Notes under the pieces: generated by a model
What the model was told of the DNA's origin: nothing
What the model saw: the letters and a program-made list of their open reading frames with translations, nothing else
Database searches by the model: none
Shown here: positions 54,743 through 61,128 of the stretch, piece after piece
Numbering within the stretch: the first letter of the stretch is position 1
Layout of the letters: every line of letters begins with the position of its first letter
Made by a program: the position numbers and the translations under genes
Origin: Bacteroidales bacterium UBA4360
GTDB lineage: Bacteria > Bacteroidota > Bacteroidia > Bacteroidales > UBA932
Assembly (NCBI GenBank): GCA_002393945.1
Contig: DGSO01000028.1
Span: 147,338 to 211,337, forward strand
Direction: 5' to 3'
Length of the DNA stretch: 64,000 nucleotides

Positions 54743-55179
54743 TGCAGGAACAGCTCAAACTGGACAACCAGCTCTGCTTCAGGCTGTACACAGCCTCGCG
54801 GCTCATTACGCAGGCCTATCATCCTCTTCTGGAGGAGATAGGTCTGACGTATCCGCAGTACCTGGTGATGATGGTTCTCTGGGAGCAGGACAACATGCCG
54901 GTAAACGACATTGCTAAGCGCCTGTACCTGGAGACCAACACCGTCACTCCCCTTCTCAAAAGAATGGAGGCCGAGGGTTTCATAGCACGCAGAAAAGGGG
55001 AGAAGGATGCCCGTCAGGTAATCGTAAGTCTGACGCCCAAGGGCCGGAAACTGGAGGGAAAGGCCTCCTGCGTGCCCTATCAGATGGGACAGGCCGTAGC
55101 CTGCCGCTCCATCACTGAGAAAACGGCACCGGAACTCTTCCGCACGCTGGACGATCTGATTGGCACTCTTTCAAAATAA
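54742..55179 (+). CDS. ohrR: OhrR-type MarR family organic peroxide sensor
   Basis: This winged-helix repressor releases DNA when its reactive cysteine is oxidised by organic peroxide. Cys12 in LDNQLCFRLYTASRL sits where OhrR proteins have the sensing Cys, followed by the OhrR pattern GLTYPQYLVMMVLWE, then the recognition helix NTVTPLLKRMEAEGFI and the wing RKGEKDARQVIVSLT. Two further cysteines (CVPYQMGQAVAC) near the C-terminus could serve as resolving partners. Length is 145. It is coupled to gpx (TAATG); usual partners are ohr genes, so here a glutathione peroxidase takes that place. It probably represses its own operon. Confidence 0.9.
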   Translation: MQEQLKLDNQLCFRLYTASRLITQAYHPLLEEIGLTYPQYLVMMVLWEQDNMPVNDIAKRLYLETNTVTPLLKRMEAEGFIARRKGEKDARQVIVSLTPKGRKLEGKASCVPYQMGQAVACRSITEKTAPELFRTLDDLIGTLSK

Positions 55180-55192
55180 GCCTGATTTTGCC

Positions 55193-55200
55193 TATCTTTG
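55193..55200 (+). promoter_or_regulatory. -7 box for the CPBP protease
   Basis: TATCTTTG lies 16 bases before the ATG at 55217, after the ohrR stop. It places the protease gene on its own transcript and rules against an in-frame ATG at 55160. Confidence 0.5.
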
Positions 55201-55216
55201 CAGAAAAGACAGGTTT

Positions 55217-56032
55217 ATGGCAATAAAGAATATGCCCTATTGGAAGTGGGCGCTCCTTCTGGCAGCATCGCTTGTTCTGGCGGCGCTGCTTTATGGTTTA
55301 AGCTCCGTTACATCCCTTATCGGCCTATACTGGCTGCGCTGGGTGGCTACCGTGGCGGTTGCCTGCGTAATGCTGCTACTGTATTCCCTGTTTGTAAAGT
55401 GGTTCGAAAAAGAACCGACAAAGGACCTGCCGATGAGAAAGTGCGCCGCCCATACCTGCAGCGGCCTTCTTGTGGGCTTTTGCTATTTCGTCGCGGTAGT
55501 GGGCATCATGATGATTGCCGGCTGTTACCGCATAGAAGGCTTCAGACACGATGCGGTGGGCATTCTGGATGCATTTTTCATGTTCCTGATCGTGGGTATA
55601 GGCGAGGAAATCATGTTCCGGGGAGTGCTGTTCCGCTGGATAGACGAGAGGTTCGGCTTTGCTGCGGCGCTCATCGTGTCGGCATTGGTGTTCGGCCTCG
55701 TGCATATTGCCAATCCGGGGGCGACGCTATGGTCTTCAATCGCCATCGCAATCGAAGCCGGACTGCTGCTGGGCGCGGCATATAAGTACAGCGGCACGCT
55801 GTGGCTGCCTATCGGCATACACTGGGCATGGAATTTCTCGCAGGGGAATATTTTCGGCTTCGATGTGTCCGGCGGGGATGCCGGCTCAACGATGATTATC
55901 CCTTATATAGACGGACCGGAGCTTCTCACCGGTGGGGATTTCGGGGCAGAGGCGTCCATTATAGCCGTGGTGCTGGGAGCGGCGCTGGCGGCGGCATTGA
56001 TCATTCCCGTCCTTAAAAACGGCCGAAAATAA
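55217..56032 (+). CDS. CPBP family intramembrane metalloprotease
   Basis: This is an inner-membrane protease of the CAAX/bacteriocin-processing (Rce1-like) group. It has about eight hydrophobic segments over 271 residues. The metal motifs are Glu130-Glu131-x-x-x-Arg135 in GIGEEIMFRGVLFRW, then FGLVHIANP (His) and PIGIHWAWNFSQG (His). Substrates of bacterial members are mostly unknown; some act in bacteriocin immunity. No prenylation or bacteriocin-export gene is adjacent (the fulvocin-like genes are 12 kb away). Its stop codon lies inside a hairpin repeat that probably terminates it. Confidence 0.9.
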   Translation: MAIKNMPYWKWALLLAASLVLAALLYGLSSVTSLIGLYWLRWVATVAVACVMLLLYSLFVKWFEKEPTKDLPMRKCAAHTCSGLLVGFCYFVAVVGIMMIAGCYRIEGFRHDAVGILDAFFMFLIVGIGEEIMFRGVLFRWIDERFGFAAALIVSALVFGLVHIANPGATLWSSIAIAIEAGLLLGAAYKYSGTLWLPIGIHWAWNFSQGNIFGFDVSGGDAGSTMIIPYIDGPELLTGGDFGAEASIIAVVLGAALAAALIIPVLKNGRK

Positions 56033-56037
56033 GGACG
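56008..56037. terminator. GTCCTTAAAA hairpin between convergent genes
   Basis: CGTCCTTA (56008-56015) pairs with TAAGGACG (56030-56037) around an A-rich loop. A weaker relative, TCCTCAAA...TTTTTTAAGGA, follows at about 56062-56087. They belong to the hairpin family at 29559-29638 and lie where the protease and the EF-G paralogue converge. Confidence 0.55.
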
Positions 56038-56094
56038 AGACCCTTCCTGGGAGGGGTCCCGTCCTCAAATTTGGCGTTTTTTAAGGATGAAGCC

Positions 56095-58233
56095 TTAGTC
56101 CTCGTCCTGTTCCTGTGCTGCGTACTCTGCCAGGAGCTTGGTCTGGACATCGGCAGGAACCTGCTGATATTCGGCAAACTTCATCTGGAAGGTAGCTGAA
56201 CCACCGGTGAGGGAGCTCAGGATGGTGGAGTAGCGATAGAGCTCTGCCAGAGGAACGCGGGCGTGAAGCACGGTGAAGCCCTTGTCCATATCCTGGTTCA
56301 TAATCATGCCGCGGCGGGTGTTGAGGTCGCTCATGCAAGGGCCTACATACTCGTTGGGGGTGATGATGTCCACGTTGTAGATAGGTTCGAGGATCTTGGG
56401 ACCAGCGTTGCGGAATGCCTCCTTGAAGGCGTTACGGCCGGCGATGATGAAGGCGATTTCCTTGGAGTCTACGGGGTGCATCTTACCGTCGTATACATAT
56501 ACGCGGATGTCACGTGCGTAGGAACCGGTGAGAGGGCCTTCCTCCATCTTGGACTTGATACCCTTGAGGATAGCGGGCATGAAGCTCAGGTCGATGGAAC
56601 CGCCGACGACGCAGTTGTAGAACTCGAGTTTGCCGCCCCATTCGAGGTCGGAGATGTCCTGTGTCTTGAAGTTGAAGACAACATCCTTGCCGTCAATCTT
56701 GAAGTTGTGGGGTGCTTCCTGGCCTTCTACGTAAGGGCAGACGAGCAGATGGACCTCACCGAACTGGCCGGCGCCGCCGGACTGCTTCTTGTGACGGTAC
56801 TGTGCGGTTGCAATCTTGGTGATGGTCTCACGGTAAGGCACCTTGGGAGCGTAGAGTTCGATGTTCTGCTTGAACTCGTTGTTTATTCTCCACTTCACAT
56901 AGTTGATGTGCTGTTCGCCCATACCGGAAAGGATGGTCTGACGGAGTTCCTTGGAGTATTCCACGGTGATGGTGGGATCCTGTGCGGCAATCCTGTTGAG
57001 GGCGTCGCCAACCTTGGCTTCGTCGTTCTTGTCAACAGCCTTGACTGCGCAGCGATATTTTGCATCGGGGAATACCATGTGCTTGATGGCCTCTACGCCG
57101 CTCTGGGCCAGGGTGACGTCTGTCTTTCCGGCCTTGAGCTTCATGGCGCAGCCGATGTCACCGGCGCTGATGGAGGTGACTTCTTCCTTCTTTGCACCTG
57201 CGACTGCATAGATGGCGCTGAGGCGCTCGCTGTTGCCGGTTTCAGGGTTCACGAGGTCTGCACCCTTGTTGAGGGTACCGCTCATCACGCGGAAGTAGGA
57301 AACATCACCGAGGTGCTGCTCGACGCTGGTCTTGAAGATGAAGATGGAGGTGGGTGCACCGGGATCGCATACAATCTCGCCGCCGTCCACGGTCTCTTCC
57401 TTCTTGCCTTCCGGTGAAGGAACGACGTTCACGATGAATTCCATGAGGCGCTTTACGCCAACGTTCTCCTTTGCTGCGGTGCAGAACACAGGGATGGTTT
57501 CTCCCTTTTTCAGGCCGGCGCGGAGACCTTCGCGGATTTCGTCGGTGGTGAGTTCCATGGTCTCGAAGAATTTCTCCATGAGCTCGTCGGAGCCTTCTGC
57601 AGCCTTCTCCATGAGTTCTGCGCGGAGTTCTTCGGCCTCGTCTGCATAAGCGGCAGGGATTTCGAGTTCCTCACCCTTCTTGTTGTAGAACTTCATGGTG
57701 ATAACATCCACGAAGCCTTCCAGGCCAAGACCGGGGTTCACGGGGAACTGGCACAGGACGGCCTTCTTGCCGAATTCTTCGGAGATTGCAGCACGTACGC
57801 CGTCCCAGTTTGCCTTGTCGTGATCCAGCTGGTTCACGGCGATGATCATGGGGATGTTGTACTGGTCTGCATAGCGGGCGAAAAGGGTGGTGCCCACCTC
57901 GATGCCGGCAGTGCCGTTCATTACCATGACAGCAGCCTCGACCACCTTGAAAGCGGAGAGGGCGCCGCCGGAGAAGTCGTCAGAACCGGGAGCGTCGATG
58001 AAGTTGATCTTGGTGCCGTTGAACTCTGCGTACAGAGGGGTGGCGTTGATGGACTTCTGGTTAGTCTGCTCGAATTCGGTGTTGTCTGAAACGGTGTTCT
58101 TGTCTTCTACGGAACCACGGCGGTCTATGACCTTGCCTTCGAAGAGCATGGCCTCGGAAAGGGTGGTCTTACCGCTGCGGGGTGCGCCGATAAGGACAAC
58201 GTTGCGGATGTTTTTGGTTGTGTAAGTCTTCAT
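56095..58233 (-). CDS. Elongation factor G paralogue with altered GTPase motifs
   Basis: This is a five-domain EF-G-type translocation factor (712 residues) but not the main FusA. The G1 loop is GAPRSGKTTL (residues 16-25) instead of AHIDAGKTT. The G3 motif is DAPGSDDF (80-87) with Ser84 where translational GTPases have the catalytic His of DTPGHVDF. G4 is NQLD (134-137) for NKMD, and the switch I RGITI pattern is absent (QKSINATP). Domains II-V look intact (for example GMGEQHINYVKWRI, HPVDSKEIAFIIAGRNAFKEA). It resembles the EF-G2 described in Bacteroides, reported to promote translation without GTP hydrolysis and to matter in starvation and gut colonisation. It stands alone, not in the str operon. 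Confidence 0.9.
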   Translation of the reverse strand: MKTYTTKNIRNVVLIGAPRSGKTTLSEAMLFEGKVIDRRGSVEDKNTVSDNTEFEQTNQKSINATPLYAEFNGTKINFIDAPGSDDFSGGALSAFKVVEAAVMVMNGTAGIEVGTTLFARYADQYNIPMIIAVNQLDHDKANWDGVRAAISEEFGKKAVLCQFPVNPGLGLEGFVDVITMKFYNKKGEELEIPAAYADEAEELRAELMEKAAEGSDELMEKFFETMELTTDEIREGLRAGLKKGETIPVFCTAAKENVGVKRLMEFIVNVVPSPEGKKEETVDGGEIVCDPGAPTSIFIFKTSVEQHLGDVSYFRVMSGTLNKGADLVNPETGNSERLSAIYAVAGAKKEEVTSISAGDIGCAMKLKAGKTDVTLAQSGVEAIKHMVFPDAKYRCAVKAVDKNDEAKVGDALNRIAAQDPTITVEYSKELRQTILSGMGEQHINYVKWRINNEFKQNIELYAPKVPYRETITKIATAQYRHKKQSGGAGQFGEVHLLVCPYVEGQEAPHNFKIDGKDVVFNFKTQDISDLEWGGKLEFYNCVVGGSIDLSFMPAILKGIKSKMEEGPLTGSYARDIRVYVYDGKMHPVDSKEIAFIIAGRNAFKEAFRNAGPKILEPIYNVDIITPNEYVGPCMSDLNTRRGMIMNQDMDKGFTVLHARVPLAELYRYSTILSSLTGGSATFQMKFAEYQQVPADVQTKLLAEYAAQEQDED

Positions 58234-58271
58234 TTTGGTATATAGATTTTTGCGTTTTTCGCGTTAGTCCG

Positions 58272-58302
58272 CAAATATACGGAATATTTTGCATCATAAC
58301 AA
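58272..58302 (-). promoter_or_regulatory. Promoter of the EF-G paralogue
   Basis: On the minus strand TTG (58302-58300) is followed after 20 bases by TATATTTG (58279-58272), 38 bases before the ATG. This is a good Bacteroidetes promoter match with a short leader. Confidence 0.6.
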
Positions 58303-58337
58303 TAGTGAATTTGTTAGTAATAAAAACTTTTAATAAT

Positions 58338-58345
58338 TAACTTTG
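58338..58345 (+). promoter_or_regulatory. -7 box for the purine permease
   Basis: TAACTTTG lies 62 bases before the permease ATG. A TTTG at 58310-58313 is 24 bases upstream, longer than the usual 19-21 spacing. The leader is too short for a classical purine riboswitch and shows no such fold. Confidence 0.4.
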
Positions 58346-58407
58346 CACTGCGAAAAAAGGCTTGAAGGGACAGAAACGGATATTACCTTACCTAATATAC
58401 CAAATCT

Positions 58408-59754
58408 ATGAAGCCTGTTTTTGAAAAACTCTTCGGATTCGATTCCAAAGTGCACAATGTCCGCACGGAGATTGTAGCCGGAATCACCACCTTCCTCACC
58501 ATGGCCTACATCCTGGCCGTAAACCCTGGAATCTTCAGCGCACTACCCGGCATGCCGGGCGGTTCTGTTTTTACAGCAACCGCACTTGCCGCCATCGTCG
58601 GTACGCTGGTGATGGCACTCTATGCAAAGAAGCCCCTCGCCCTCGCTCCGGGTATGGGTCTCAATGCATTCTTCGTGTTTACCGTCTGCCTTGGAATGGG
58701 ACACAGCTGGCAGTTCGCACTGACCGCCGTCTTCCTTGAGGGTATCCTCTTCATCATCCTCACTCTCACCAAGGTCAGAAACTGGCTTCTCAACTCTATC
58801 CCCGGAACCCTGAAAAAGGCTATCGGTGCCGGTATCGGCCTGTTTATCGCCTTCATCGGCATGCAGAATGCCGGTATCATCGTCAACAATGACGCTACCC
58901 TCGTGAGCCTCGGCAGCATCACTGAAGGCAAGGCTCTTGTGGGCATGATCGGCCTGTTCATCACCGCCGGTCTCGTGATGGCCAAGGTGCGCGGCGGCAT
59001 GCTTATCGGCATCCTCGTGACCACCATCATCGGCCTGTTTATCAAGGATCCCGCAACCGGAGAGGCTGTCACCCAGCTTATCCGCAACGAGGCTGGCGGC
59101 ATAAAGCTCATCGCCCTCCCCGACAGCATCGCCCCCATCTTCTGCCAGTTTGAATGGAGCCAGATTCTGAGCTGGGACATGCTCGCCGTCGTATTCACCT
59201 TCCTGTTCATCGACATGTTCGACACCATGGGAACCATCATCGGCGTTCACCAGAGCTCCGGCCTCATCCAGAAGGGCGGTGACGAAATCCCCGGCCTCGA
59301 GAAGATGTTCCTTGCCGACTCCATTGCAACCGTCGCCGGTGCCTGCTTCGGTACTTCCACAACCACCACATACGTAGAAAGCGCCTCCGGCGTAGGTGAA
59401 GGCGGCCGCACCGGTCTCACAGCCTTCTCCACCGTCATCTGCTTCGTGCTTGCCCTGTTCTTCAGCCCCATCTTCCTCGCCATCCCGGGCGCAGCTACCG
59501 CACCCGCACTCATCATCGTCGGTGTAATGATGATGGGCAACGCCAGGAACATCCACTGGGACGACTACTGCAAGGCAATCCCCGCTTTCCTCACCCTTAT
59601 CATGATGCCTCTTGCATACAGCATTTCCGACGGTATCCTCATCGGTGTCATCTCCTACGTAATCTGCCACGCCGTTGCCGGCAAGTTCAAGGAAATCTCC
59701 ATTCCGATGTGGGTCCTTGCAGCGCTGTTCATCTGCAAGTACATATTCATCTAA
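58408..59754 (+). CDS. NCS2-family purine permease, AzgA-like
   Basis: This is a proton-linked nucleobase importer in the inner membrane, of the AzgA/GhxP branch (adenine, guanine, hypoxanthine). It starts with the group signature FGFDSKVHNVRTEIVAGITTF (about 9-29). Family features follow: TMAYILAVNPGIFS, PLALAPGMGLNAFFVFTVC (TM3 motif), FTFLFIDMFDTMGTIIGV and GTSTTTTYVESASGVGEGGRTG (TM10 motif). About 12-14 segments are present over 448 residues. Which base it carries cannot be told. It is a single-gene unit, divergent from the EF-G paralogue and ended by a strong hairpin. Confidence 0.93.
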   Translation: MKPVFEKLFGFDSKVHNVRTEIVAGITTFLTMAYILAVNPGIFSALPGMPGGSVFTATALAAIVGTLVMALYAKKPLALAPGMGLNAFFVFTVCLGMGHSWQFALTAVFLEGILFIILTLTKVRNWLLNSIPGTLKKAIGAGIGLFIAFIGMQNAGIIVNNDATLVSLGSITEGKALVGMIGLFITAGLVMAKVRGGMLIGILVTTIIGLFIKDPATGEAVTQLIRNEAGGIKLIALPDSIAPIFCQFEWSQILSWDMLAVVFTFLFIDMFDTMGTIIGVHQSSGLIQKGGDEIPGLEKMFLADSIATVAGACFGTSTTTTYVESASGVGEGGRTGLTAFSTVICFVLALFFSPIFLAIPGAATAPALIIVGVMMMGNARNIHWDDYCKAIPAFLTLIMMPLAYSISDGILIGVISYVICHAVAGKFKEISIPMWVLAALFICKYIFI

Positions 59755-59808
59755 CCAGTGCGGAAGAGGCCCCGGGGGCCTTGTCCTGCACATTTTGACA
59801 TTATAAAG

Positions 59809-59841
59809 ATTCAGCCGGGGGCTTCCGGCTGAATTCTTTTT
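59809..59841 (+). terminator. Intrinsic terminator after the permease
   Basis: A perfect 10-base stem, ATTCAGCCGG with CCGGCTGAAT, has a GGGCTT loop and is followed by TCTTTTT. A GC-rich palindrome, GGCCCCGGGGGCC, lies about 30 bases before it. Confidence 0.85.
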
Positions 59842-59843
59842 AC

Positions 59844-59851
59844 TATCTTTG
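59844..59851 (+). promoter_or_regulatory. -7 box for the phospholipase D-family gene
   Basis: TATCTTTG directly follows the terminator and lies eight bases before the TTG start at 59860, so the transcript is probably leaderless. Confidence 0.55.
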
Positions 59852-59859
59852 CACCTGTA

Positions 59860-61128
59860 TTGAAAGCGAGAATCCTCATATTGGCCGCGGCGCTGCTCAG
59901 TTCCGTCTCATGTGCTACCATTTCCAGGAGCATGAGAAGCGCGCCCGTCGGCGAAACCCCGGACCTCCAGGACCCCGTCTATGACAGCATAGACATACGC
60001 TGGAGGCCGATGGCCCGCAATCTCGCCTTCCTCGGCAAGATGAATCCCGTGGGCGGAAACACCATTAAAATCTACACCGAAGGCCGCACCAAGTTTGCCG
60101 ATTTCAATGAAGACCTCCGTGGCGCAGAGCAGTACATCGACATGGAGTACTACCGCTTTGCGGCCGACACCATTGCCGGCATCGTCAAGGAAATCCTCCT
60201 GGACAAGGCCGAAGAAGGAGTCCCCGTGCGCATGATCCTCGAATCCCGCTCCAACTCCCCCAAGTTTTCATTTTACCGCCAGCTCAGAAGGGCCGAGGGC
60301 ATCCATACCGTAGACGTCCAGAACCCGGGCGACATAATCGGCGGAATATGGAACATAGACTTCAGGGACCACCGCAAAATAGCGGTCGTTGACGGCAAGG
60401 TATGCTACACCGGCGGAATGAACATTGCCGATGACTACCACACCAACTGGAGGGACACCCACGTAAGGCTGGAAGGCCCCATCGTCGAGGATTTCGAGAG
60501 CATGTTCGACGATTTCTGGATATACTTCGGCGGGAAAAAGTTCGCCTGGAGGCCCCAGGAAGAGAATATTCACGAAAACGGCGCCATAATGCAGGTGGCG
60601 AGCGGCGGCCCGTACACCCCCGACAAACCCATCCAGGAAGGCTTTGAGCAGGCCCTGGCTACTGCGCAGGACTATTTCTGGGCACAGACCCCGTATCTCT
60701 GTCCTCCCAAGTCCACAATCAAGGCCATGAAGACCGCGGCGGACCGCGGAGTGGACGTGCGCCTCATGCTCCCAAAGAACCAGGACGTTCCCGTGATGCT
60801 CTGGGTGAACCACGCCTTCTACAAAAAACTGCTCAAAAGCGGCGTCAAGCTATATGAAAGGGACGATCCCTTCATGCACAGCAAGACTTATGTCACCGAC
60901 GATTATGTGAGCTGCTACGGCTCCGCCAACATCGACAACCGCAGTTTCGGGCTCAATTACGAGAACAACGTCTACATCTATGACGAGCCCACCGCAGTCA
61001 AGAGCAAGGAGATTTTCCTGGAAGACCTGAAACACTGCCGTGAAATCAAGCTGGAAGACCTTAAATGGCCCTTCTGGGAAAAGTTCATGCAGGGCCTTGT
61101 CATTCTTTTGGGGTATTCCCAGTGGTAA
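59860..61128 (+). CDS. Phospholipase D-family protein, cardiolipin synthase-like
   Basis: This protein has two HKD catalytic motifs: HRKIAVVDGKVCYTGGMN (about residue 168) and HSKTYVTDDYVSCYGSANID (about 345). That is the pattern of cardiolipin synthase (ClsA/B-like) enzymes, which join two phosphatidylglycerols or exchange phosphatidyl groups. The N-terminus is a signal-like stretch ending SSVSCA, perhaps a lipobox, rather than the two membrane helices of ClsA, so it may be envelope-anchored. A start at TTG (59860) is the only one giving the signal and agrees with the promoter. Length is 422. Its 3' end overlaps the convergent exporter gene by 29 bases. Confidence 0.85.
   Translation: MKARILILAAALLSSVSCATISRSMRSAPVGETPDLQDPVYDSIDIRWRPMARNLAFLGKMNPVGGNTIKIYTEGRTKFADFNEDLRGAEQYIDMEYYRFAADTIAGIVKEILLDKAEEGVPVRMILESRSNSPKFSFYRQLRRAEGIHTVDVQNPGDIIGGIWNIDFRDHRKIAVVDGKVCYTGGMNIADDYHTNWRDTHVRLEGPIVEDFESMFDDFWIYFGGKKFAWRPQEENIHENGAIMQVASGGPYTPDKPIQEGFEQALATAQDYFWAQTPYLCPPKSTIKAMKTAADRGVDVRLMLPKNQDVPVMLWVNHAFYKKLLKSGVKLYERDDPFMHSKTYVTDDYVSCYGSANIDNRSFGLNYENNVYIYDEPTAVKSKEIFLEDLKHCREIKLEDLKWPFWEKFMQGLVILLGYSQW

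Noticed and set aside
58346..58407. Purine riboswitch before the permease gene
   Set aside because: The leader is only about 60 bases and shows no three-way-junction pairing.
58543..59793. 416-codon open frame opposite the purine permease
   Set aside because: Its composition (Asp/Glu/His/Gly-rich) mirrors hydrophobic helices on the other strand; it is a shadow.
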